A stretch of 64,000 bases of DNA, from contig JAOANR010000002.1 in the NCBI GenBank assembly GCA_030278955.1, positions 12,885,982 to 12,949,981 on the forward strand. The letters run 5' to 3'. How positions within the stretch are numbered: the stretch's first letter is position 1; the number at the start of each line of letters is the position of its first letter. The stretch is from Hygrophila difformis (lineage: Eukaryota > Streptophyta > Magnoliopsida > Lamiales > Acanthaceae). The notes beneath the pieces were generated by a model. The model saw only the letters and a program-made list of their open reading frames with translations, searched no databases and had not been told where the DNA came from. Shown here one piece after another: positions 55,704-64,000 of this stretch. The position numbers and the translations under genes were made by a program.

Positions 55704-58309
55704 TGTAACACCCCGGTTTTTGGTAACCCAGGTCGGGATGTCACCGCCACATCTCCCTAGTAAGACACGGTTTCTCCGAGCTTACTAAAGAGATGCAAGG
55801 CTAGGTATTGCAGTGTTTAAAATATTTAAAGCATTCAAAATAGCCCATACAATATAAATCGAAAATAATAATAGCATAGCGCAGCGGAAATATTTAGTTT
55901 AGTACAGTATCGCAGCGGAAAATTTAAATAGGGCCGACATGGCCAAAACACGGGTTAAACAGGCCCGTTCATAATATAGTCTAAGTACGAAATTTAAAAG
56001 CAAAATAAAAGTTCCCAAAATCCCATGCATGATTCGTGCTCACACATGCTCATTCCACATATTCTGTAAAGAAAGGAATAAAAACGGTTTTGATCAGCAA
56101 AATTGCTGAGTAAGTTAACACATGCATGATCGTAGGGTTTAAAAGCCATAACTTTAATAATTTAACAAAAGCATGATAATAACATAATATTTGATTTCAT
56201 ATAATCCATATCATATAGCACAATCTATCTCAGGCTCTATTTAATGACACGTATCACATGATTAAATCATAAAAGCCATAATTTTAAATAAAGCATTTAA
56301 ATAATTTAATTGGACAACAATATAATTTAATCTAGTTTAATTTAATTTAGAATCCCCATTACATTCCCGATTTGGTATTTCAAAGTTTCACGATAAAGAT
56401 CGCGATGTCAACAAGTTTAGCCGGTAGCCCGGCGGCCGCAGCCGTATCAGCCATACCCAGTACCACTCCGGAGCCTCGGGAAACCCATACGGATATTCAC
56501 GAGAGTGTAGGCTCTATGTTTCGCCGTTTTGGCAATATCACATTTCAAGTATAGCGCGCGGGGTCACCATCGTCCATTACGGCACGAAGTGAATCGTTAG
56601 GGGGCACCCTGCAGAGCACTCACCCCTAATTTTAATTTATCAAGTTTGTAAGGGGATTTAGTTTTTTTTTTTTTAAAATCTGACTTCCATTGTATTCATT
56701 TAGAAACAATATCTCAATTCGTTTCAACCCTAAAGGTTAATTCCATGTTTCGACAAGATTTCAAAATTTCGTTTCGGTAAATCACAGTTTACTCCAAAAT
56801 TCGTCTAAAATCAGATTTAATTCCAAAAATTCCAAAATTTCATATCTGACTCGGAAACATCAAGATCTACAACTTTCGTGTTTTAACTTTTTCAATCCGA
56901 GATACCTAAGTAGGTTAAAATCGCCAATTTTCGCATATTAAGAAATCTGTCCGAGTTCAAAGTGCCACAGTTTACAAATTTCACAATCTACCATATCAAT
57001 TCAACTCCAAATTTAATGAAATTTGACAGGGATCATCTTGAGACATTTATTTACAACTTTCATGTTCGGCCAAAGATCTAAAACAGCCTAGATCCTATGT
57101 CAAAAACGTGATCAAGATCATTCCTAAGTTCTGTCCAAGATTTCAAGATCTAAAATCAAACAGTTCGGTTTCACCGGGTTTTCACCTATCAAATCAACTC
57201 CAAAAATTCTCAAATTTTTACAGTAGCTAGGTCTAAGTCTTTGGAACGTTTTTCATGTTTTAAGTTTTTCCGTTTGAGTTTAAAGGTCGGAAAAATTCAA
57301 CAATTCTGTTGCGTCGGTAGGAAAACAAAAGTGGACAGGTTTATGATTCTTGTCAAATCTTTTAGGTTTCGAATGTTTTAAAATCTCCCAAAACCATGTA
57401 AGGTTAACTTACAGTATCTATGAACGTCGGGAATGTCCAATTCGGAGGCGTGGCTTCCAGATCACCGTTTCTCCTCTCCGTTCGTCGGGTTCTACGATCT
57501 AGATTCGATACGGGGGTGTAGAAAGAAAAAGGAGATGATTAGGATTCGTTTTCGAATCGTTTATTGAATAGAGATTGGACCGAGACTTACCACGACTATG
57601 GAGATCTGTTGAGAAACTCGTCCAACAGCGTTCGTCTTGGTTTCGTGCCTCCGACGACTCCGGATTTAGGGTTTCGAACGTATAGAATGTTTTAGGGTTT
57701 CGTAAACTTGTTCGGGGCTCCCAAGGGGCTTATTTATAGAATTCTCAATCCCTAGGGCGTCCACGGCCGACCTAAAGGTCTGGAGTCGAGAGATGTTCAA
57801 CCGAAAGTCGAAAAATCCGCGTTCGGGCGAGAGATTCACGCAACGACCAAATCTGTGGGGTGGCGCGGTCGTGGCGCGCTGAACCCCCTTTACCGCGCGG
57901 CAACCGCGCCGACTTCGCCTGGACTTCGGTCCGGGCGGGTCGTGCGATCCGTCGTGCGTTTCCGCCTCTCTTTCGGGTTTCTATCCCTCTATGCTTCCGA
58001 ATTCCGATTTCCGGGGTATATTCGGGTTCTTACTTTCTCTCTAATTTTATTCTTAGTCTAGTTGGATGTTTTGGACTCGAATACTCGAGTTCATTAGTGT
58101 CGAGTGTTGGTGTTCCATTTATCCATCCTTTTGTTTAATTAAATTCCTTTAATTCCTTTTTAAGTAAAAGTCTCATTTCTCATTTCCTTATCTTTATTTA
58201 TTTCTTTTATTTGCTGGGTTTGTTTATTTACTTATAGTATTTATTTTATTTATTATTTATTTATTTAATTATTGTTTTATTTTATGTTGGAAAATTCTCG
58301 GGTATTACA
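55704..58309 (-). repeat. Element I 5' LTR (2606 bp)
   Basis: Near-identical to 47098-49709. Differences seen include T-run length near 56665, a 5-bp indel near 57275 (GTTTAAAGG against GTTCGTTTTAAAGG), and a C/A change in the CpG-rich block near 57902. TATA box at 57738-57731 (minus). Right flank CTTGT. Confidence 0.96.
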
Positions 58310-58957
58310 CTTGTGTGAGTGTTTAATTATACTTAAATCTTATTTACCATGTTTTTAAATTATGCATTTAAATTACGTTCTTAAATTATGCTTTTAAATT
58401 ATGCTTTTAAATCAAGTCCTCTAGTTATGTATTCTCGCCTTGAATAAATTAATCATGGTTTTCCACTGCGAATAAAATATGGATTTTTAAATTAATGCAT
58501 GAAAAGTGTAATCTTTAGTTAAAACGCATGTAACCCCTTAAATTGTTTAGTTAGGGATTAACTTACTCGGTATATATTTATACTGATAAACCGTTGTCAT
58601 TTTTCATTTACAGAGTATGTCGAGTGACGCATGCACATGCACTTGGGGGGAAACATTTATGAACACTTTTAATTACTGCATCGTACTGCTGTTTTACCGG
58701 GTCTGTTAAACCCGAGGTTTGGCCGTGTTGGCCGTGATTACTTTCCGCTGCATTTACTCTATTTCACGCATGATGATTTTTACTCCCGTATTTTGAATTA
58801 AGTATTATTAATTTTCGGACTCAATCGTTGGAATGTTTTTAAATCTTTTACGTACCCATAAGCCTTGCATTTCCTTAGTGAGCTCGGGAAGTCGTGTCTT
58901 GCTAGGGAGATGTGGCGGTGACATCCCGGCCTGGGTTATCAAATCCGAGGTGTTACA
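58310..58957 (+). repeat. Element H 5' LTR, part 2
   Basis: It resumes after element I with CTTGTGTGAG, and ends GAGGTGTTACA. It holds the acceptor CATTTACAG at 58612-58613 and a 7-bp hairpin (CGGTATA/TATACTG, one wobble) at 58568-58585. Confidence 0.9.
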
Positions 58958-58960
58958 AGT

Positions 58961-58972
58961 TGGTATCAGAGC
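58961..58972 (+). other. Primer-binding site of element H (initiator tRNA-Met)
   Basis: TGGTATCAGAGC three bases after the LTR end at 58957. Confidence 0.92.
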
Positions 58973-59333
58973 CCAGAAAATTTTTAAAGCTACTACTATT
59001 ATTTTAAACCATTATTTTAAAACATTATTTTAAACCCAAGTATTATCTTTAAATTTATTATCTTTGACTACTAGTATTATTTTTAGCCCAAAAGCTTATT
59101 TTTACGTAGCTCAATATCTTAGCCAAAGGAATATTAAAATTTTGGTCCACTATAGAAGCCCAACTTTTATTCCTACCCATGTAGTAGATTTATTTTAAAT
59201 ACATGGATAAATTAAATTTTTTTTTTTATGGGGAAGGGGACTTGCACTTGCATGCTGCATATAGATTTAAATTCATGCACAACTAATCTTGCCTAAAACA
59301 TGTTCTAACTCTAACTTACCTTGTTGACATTAG

Positions 59334-59594
59334 ATGGCCGAACCAAATGCAAACATGATCAACCTAATGGTAAAATTGATGAATGCGTACCTTGAGTCCC
59401 AACAGCATATCAATTATTTCAAGACGCGGGTAGGACAGTTGGAGGGTAACCTGGCCCATGTGGGTCATCTTAGGGAAACAGACCATCACCACATAACCCA
59501 GCTGCAGGAGCAAGTCACACAGCTCCAAGCCCAAGTGGCCCAATTCCAAGACAAGGGTGATGACTTGGAGGAGCAGATAGAGACCCTGGGCTAG
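59334..59594 (+). CDS. Extra coiled-coil ORF (ORF0) of element H
   Basis: 86 codons starting MAEPNANMINLMVKLMNAYL, with coiled coil LEGNLAHVGHLRETDHHHIT and a Gln/Val heptad run (VTQLQAQVAQFQ). The TAG stop follows ETLG; the acidic tail seen in B and I is missing, so it may be truncated at the junction just after. ATG follows TTGACATTAG, again acceptor-like. No gag follows within the window. Confidence 0.7.
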   Translation: MAEPNANMINLMVKLMNAYLESQQHINYFKTRVGQLEGNLAHVGHLRETDHHHITQLQEQVTQLQAQVAQFQDKGDDLEEQIETLG

Positions 59595-59944
59595 GTGAAA
59601 CTTTTGACGAGCTTCATTAACACGAGTAATTTTCTGAAATCTCAGGTGTGGATTTATTAAATGAAAAGAGTTATGATGTAGGGAAGAGGTTTAAGGATAT
59701 ATTAAGATTTCCCTTTTTATTACTCATGTGGGGTGTTTTAATCTCAAACGGCGCTGTGGTCCTCCCCGCCATGAAACTTTTGACAAATATCATGGTGCAA
59801 CCGGGATTGACCTTCAGTCTGTCACCCTGAAAGTCCCTGGTATCTGCGCCATGATACTTCTCGTAATCTCATGTCACGAAAGCACCTGCCATGAAGCTTT
59901 TAAACATCTTCCCACTGTATGAGTATTTTCCCAAAATGTTGTGT
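59595..59944. other. Unassigned junction between element H and X2
   Basis: No counterpart found elsewhere in the window. Words of the form CCATGAAACTTTTGAC, CCATGATACTTCTCG and CCATGAAGCTTTTAAAC recur with spacers of 40-90 bp, so it may be a small word array. Confidence 0.4.
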
Positions 59945-62203
59945 TTTTATTTACTCGTGTGAAGAAACTGTGCTCCCGAAAGCGCACGGAGTCAAAAATT
60001 GCAGTAATTTATAGTAAGTACCGGATCGTTCACTGGAGGATGTGCGATGGAAGCAGGGCCCACGTCGTTTACTAAGATTTTCCACTCGGTTACTCGATTC
60101 AAGTTTTGCACGGTTTTCTAACAACTACTTGACATAAATTAAACCAGATCATGAAAGCAGTAAAAATTATTCTACAAAGCATTGTAAATTAAATCGAGGA
60201 AAGCAGTTAAATCTATACTACGAAAGCAATATAAAATTATGCTACACTATCTAGAAAGCAAGTTTAAATATGACAGAAGGGACAGGGAGGAAATTATAAA
60301 GATTGGACAAGATTCAGATGAAACACAATTAAACTTCCAATTTTTTATACACAGATCTTAGCTTGGGATAATCCTCTAGTTAGCTAACTCTCATGCTTTC
60401 TACACCATGTTCCCTTTAACAGACAGGTACTTACGGTGAGAATTTACATGCTCTTACGACCTCAATTTCTAAGATACCACAGACTCACAACTGCCCTCAC
60501 ATGGCCATGCTAAGGCGTATCATTCATCTGTGGTGGATAAGCAACACCTAACATATCATTAGTTGACATGCCAAGTACTGCTATCATTCCTCCATGTCAC
60601 ACCCAAAGTTTCAAATCAAGTTCCAAACCATTCCATAACTCTCAAACCTTTTAACAGATGGACAGCCCCTAATTCTTCCGAGTGACCTCTATGAAAGCAT
60701 TTAAAGGAAAGCAGTAAAGAAAGCTGTAAGGAAAGCATTTAAATCTATCACTCGGAAGCGTTAAAAACGTCTCTTTCCGTTAGTATAAAAGAGCCCCTGG
60801 TCTTGGTGACCAGATGCAGATCAAGAACCCCCGAGATATCAATAAGCCACAGGGCTTACAACATCTGGGTAGTTATGAGATACAAACTAAATGAAACAGA
60901 TCCATAAATGAACCTATTCCGGATGTACTCACTCAAGACTCAATTCTAGACTTTGGCAGAAGAAGATAGTAGTCGAAGGAATACTCGACCTTACCTTATA
61001 AATTCACCAAGGCCTATATGTTGTTCCTCTAGTATTATTTATCACATCTCATCTACACCCAAGTGGATATTGACTTAATGCGATATCTAATATCAGATTT
61101 CCAACACACAGAAATTTTGAGAAGCAAATGAATATCTGAAAATCATTCCCTAGACAGGTACTAAACTCTCAATTAAAACACAGACCCTTTCAGTCTAGAT
61201 GAGACCTAATCGCTGACTCTGCTTCTAAGCTCTCAAAATCAACCCCCAGTGGAAGATGAATTAGTCATAACTGTCGAATCTATCCCTTACTCAGATCCGG
61301 ATTTTATAAAGGAGTTTTTGTTGGAAGTTTATTATGCAACATCAGATTTATATCAAGACTTCTGTGTCCAAGGAGAAGGATCCCCAAAATAATAGTAAGA
61401 CCAGAACATCTACATAATAGTATCATGCATACAAGTATATGAAAAGGAAAATAAAACACCCCAAAATATATGGTGGGGTTAGACAGAATGCGATACACAA
61501 GATGGATTAGCCTGAGATGAGAAGAAATCGGCTAAAAAGAGTGCCAGAGATAGTTGGGGTTTTCCGGACTGCAAACATCTGCTGTCCGGTTCCCAATTAT
61601 CCCAGATGACTGATTTTAGACAGAAAGAATTCCAAACGACGGTGACCGCCGTCATTCAGTTTTCTTTTGTCTGTGAGTGGAAGAAGAACCCACATATTTC
61701 TTGCTGTAATATTTCTCAACTGATGTTGGTCGACATCAGTTGATACTATTGCAACTTGAATTCAGGTTGAGAAATTAAGATAAGGAAAATTAAAACTGTA
61801 TCTGATTAGGAATTGGCTGAGTGACTAATCGAAACTCTTAGTGAAGAGAACGCTCGCCGAAGCTTCCACCAACCACTAACCAGATCATGCAAAATAACAA
61901 ATAATGATTGACACACAGAAGACGGGTTAATCGATATCCCTGTGAAGGGACCTTTCACCAACATTAATCTGTGGTGTTTCTCATTATCCGTTCATACACA
62001 CAATGAAGGAGAAAACATGAAAGTAAGAAAATATTTTTGGTATTGTGTGGGTGTTAAGCACACAATAAGTGGACACTAAATGGGTTGAAATGTGTAATGG
62101 ATAAAGTGACGTGAAATGGGCCTAGGCCCAATACACCCATGCAACTTACACAATTCATGAAAGAAAATATTTTTTGGAGTTTTCAAAATAGAAGGGATAG
62201 TTC

Positions 62204-62679
62204 AATTCGAATTATTGGGTTAATTCGAATTGAGAATGCATGAAGGATGAAGTATTACTTTACTCAATTAATCATTGCCAGAAATTGGAACATCATCTAA
62301 TTCGAATTATTGACCAATTCGAATTAATTCGAATTGGACAACTCGAATTGGCGAAGTCCTTTTCTTGCTCAAATTGACTAAGGCATTTACCTCAAGGAGA
62401 AGGTGAATTCGAATTGTCCAGCAATTCGAATTGGACAATTCGAATTAATTCGAATTGGACAATTCGAATTGGTAAGAGATAGGAAATAAACTAAGGCATG
62501 AATGGGTGGCATGCAATACAATGTGGTTTTCCTTGCCAATTCGAATTGTTGAACCAATTCGAATTAATTCGAATTAGAGATTCGAATTGGTTGAAAACCA
62601 CATGAAGGAAATTTTTGGTTATGCAATTCGAATTTCTTAGGCAATTCGAGATAATTCGAATTGCCTCAACTCGAATTAC
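62204..62679. repeat. Array of nested AATTCGAATT palindromes in X2
   Basis: Units at about 62204-62233, 62299-62351, 62405-62472, 62537-62590 and 62623-62679. The full unit is AATTCGAATT, spacer, two AATTCGAATT back-to-back, spacer, AATTCGAATT. The fourth unit has extra arms ATGTGGTTTTC (62521-62531) and GAAAACCACAT (62593-62603), giving a long hairpin. It stands where X1 has the ACGTCG units. Confidence 0.9.
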
Positions 62680-63546
62680 ACATTTTCGAACAACAACAAT
62701 TTTTATTCTCACAAGTATGGGTTAGGTGAACACTGTGCGGTTAATGATGGGTTTAGATTTACCAAATCCCTCATCTCACATCAATGTCACTTCACAGCCA
62801 CCCTAGTGAGGTTTTCAAGTAATAAACAAACACATGTCCAGTGGGTATTGGCAAGATTTAAACCCTATTTCTACAAACAAAGGATCAAAGATCAAAGAAC
62901 CTAAAACATCTAGAAAATCAAGAACTGCATGAATAAAGCTAAGAACACCTATGTTATCTAAGGCAGCATAAAAATAAAAACAAGGCAGGAAAAATAAGAC
63001 ATAAAGGTAAATACTAACAAACCTAAAAACGTCTAAAACCTAGGAACACTTATTTGAAGCTCTAAGGCACAAAATCAAGCTAACAACCCACCAAACATGC
63101 ATTTATTTAGTTTGAATGTCAACTAGGACATAATAAATGTAACCTAGTTGAAACAAACAAACATGCTAAGCATTTATTTCTAAAGAAAGCATTAAAGAGT
63201 GCCAAAACACATGAATAACACCATTTCTGGAAATTTTCTTGTATTGGCACTTTGAAAGCAAAATAAAGAACCCAAAACCATCATTAACTTGAAGGTAGGG
63301 TTTATTCTAACTAGAAAGCTTGTAAAAATTCTGGAAATGGCTACTCTAAGGGTTACACAAACTGCTTCTACACTAAACTAAGATCAAAGCATGTAAAGAT
63401 TACACTACTTGCAAGAAAAATAAACTAAACTAAACTAAACTACCTACCTAACCCTTAAGGGGTGTGGAACCTCCTGCTGTTTTTTTTGTCCCAAGCTGCT
63501 TTTTGGCAAAATTCTTGATCTTCTTGTTCTGTTGTGGAATGTCTGC
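62680..63546 (-). other. AT-rich non-coding middle of X2
   Basis: No ORF accepted. A four-fold TAAAC repeat lies at 63421-63442 near the TATA side, as ACTAAACTA words do in X1. Confidence 0.4.
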
Positions 63547-63553
63547 TTTTATA
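63547..63553 (-). promoter_or_regulatory. TATA box of X2 (minus)
   Basis: Minus TATAAAA in GTCTATAAAAGCAGAC, preceded (sense) by the second word array and followed by CATTCCACAACAGAAC. This is the best TATA match in X. Confidence 0.55.
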
Positions 63554-63615
63554 GACAAACTTCGAAACCCTAGGCCCACCAATGTTGTGCTCATGCTCCA
63601 CAGCTTCAATGAGTG

Positions 63616-64000
63616 AAGTTCGAATTAATTTAATCAATTCGAATTAATTCGAATTGTGAGATCTCTTCCTTGAGCTGGAAATGTGGCCTTCAGTTATCAA
63701 TTCGAATTGTTGTGAAGAATTCGAATTGGTCTTTTCTCGAATTGGATGAGGGTTTCTGCTTGGCCTCTTTGCATTTGTTGGCAATTCGAATTGTTTGTGC
63801 CAGTTCGAATTAATTCGAATTGAACAATTCGAATTGCATTTTCTTGCCTTTGGGTTTCTTCTCTCTTCATTCCCTAATTCGAATTAATTCGAATTTGAAC
63901 AATTCGAATTAGGCTTCTGCATCCCTTCCAACACTTAACCATTTCTTTGTTCTCTTCAGCAATTCGAATTGTGTGCAATTCGAATTAATTCGAATTGCAC
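63616..64000 (-). repeat. Second AATTCGAATT array of X2 (cut by window end)
   Basis: More than ten AATTCGAATT words, single and back-to-back, up to the last base. Upstream of the minus TATA box, as 33410-33632 is in X1. Confidence 0.85.

Larger units (their letters stand above)
47098..58309 (-). mobile_element. Element I: young full-length Tekay-type chromovirus (11,212 bp)
   Basis: Complete: 5' LTR 55704-58309, primer site 55687-55700, ORF0, gag, protease, reverse transcriptase, RNase H, integrase, chromodomain, purine tracts, 3' LTR 47098-49709. Target duplication CTTGT on both sides (47093-47097 and 58310-58314). By eye the two LTRs differ by about eight substitutions and two or three short indels in 2.6 kb, so it is the youngest insertion in the window. 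Two frameshifts and one stop disrupt the polyprotein; LTRs and cis signals look intact. Confidence 0.96.
44929..59594 (+). mobile_element. Element H: Tekay-type, 5' LTR and leader only, host to element I
   Basis: 5' LTR 44929-47097 continues after element I at 58310-58957. Primer site 58961-58972, ORF0 59334-59594. Similarity to the family stops just after ORF0, and X2 is recognisable by 59945, so the rest is deleted or lies beyond an insertion of X2. Confidence 0.85.
59945..64000 (-). repeat. Repeat X2 (runs off the window)
   Basis: It aligns with X1 in three pieces: 59945-60375 (12045-12516), 60375-62020 (23531-25130) and, by plan rather than sequence, 62200-64000 (32119-33632). It shares the CGGATCGTTCACTGGA motif and the AAAGCA tandem repeat. 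The minus-strand TATA box lies at 63553-63547. No conserved ORF. The minus-sense end (TCCGTGCGCTTTCGGGAGC) resembles the end of a long LTR, but no primer site or second copy proves it. Confidence 0.65.

Noticed and set aside
62204..62679. MITE or DNA-transposon terminal inverted repeats
   Set aside because: No target duplication around units and the repeats are internal, stacked and back-to-back, unlike paired element ends.

Overview
This window is plant nuclear heterochromatin-type DNA made almost entirely of nested retrotransposons. I find no host protein-coding gene, rRNA or tRNA gene. The angiosperm assignment rests on several kinds of element. There are Ty3/gypsy chromovirus elements with long LTRs, an initiator-tRNA-Met primer site (TGGTATCAGAGC) and a C-terminal chromodomain of the Tekay/Del type. 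There is also an L1-clade LINE with an RRM-type ORF1 and a terminal RNase H, a second shorter chromovirus-like pol remnant, and what looks like an endogenous plant pararetrovirus relic. The species cannot be told from the sequence.

Layout from left to right. Element A (minus, 1-6327) is a Tekay-type element with a deleted pol; its 3' LTR runs off the window. A degenerate coiled-coil/gag/protease locus follows (6328-9290), then an array of short CGTCGCTA/TCACGACG words next to a TATA box (10071-10520), then a coat-protein-like pararetrovirus relic (about 10990-11911). From about 12045 an unclassified long repeat, called X here (copy X1), begins. It is split by element B (plus, 12517-23530, target duplication CTTTC), which itself holds a solo LTR S in its 3' LTR (18153-21620, target duplication CAAAG). 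A full-length but broken L1 (about 25441-32049) also lies in X1. X1 ends in palindromic word arrays (32119-32610 and 33410-33632).

The right half is a ladder of insertions. A chromovirus pol remnant R (about 33675-36338) sits in X1. LTR fragment E (plus, 36339-37080) sits in R. Element F (minus, LTR plus intact gag, 37081-41670) sits in E. Element G (minus, LTR plus pol tail, 41671-44928) sits in the leader of F. Element H (plus, 44929-59594) sits in the pol of G. A young full-length element I (minus, 47098-58309, target duplication CTTGT) sits in the 5' LTR of H. After H comes a second copy of X (X2, 59945-64000), with an AATTCGAATT word array at the place where X1 has its ACGTCG array.

The observations most worth following are shared by the Tekay-type LTRs. 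(1) Each has a 5' splice donor (G|GTAAG) and, where the LTR is complete enough, a pyrimidine-tract/AG acceptor 1.4-2.0 kb further on, so the transcribed part of the LTR seems to contain an intron. (2) A small hairpin between a candidate branch point and that acceptor keeps its pairing by compensatory changes in all complete LTRs. (3) The same candidate intron holds arrays of short hairpins whose stems covary around an invariant loop; one array has a loop matching a tRNA T-arm/B-box. (4) A small coiled-coil ORF precedes gag, and both ATGs follow an AG acceptor. (5) Elements differ in which of two purine tracts defines the LTR start. (6) Separately, the two X copies have the same four-word palindromic unit built from unrelated words. 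All of this was read by eye from the sequence and has not been tested computationally.
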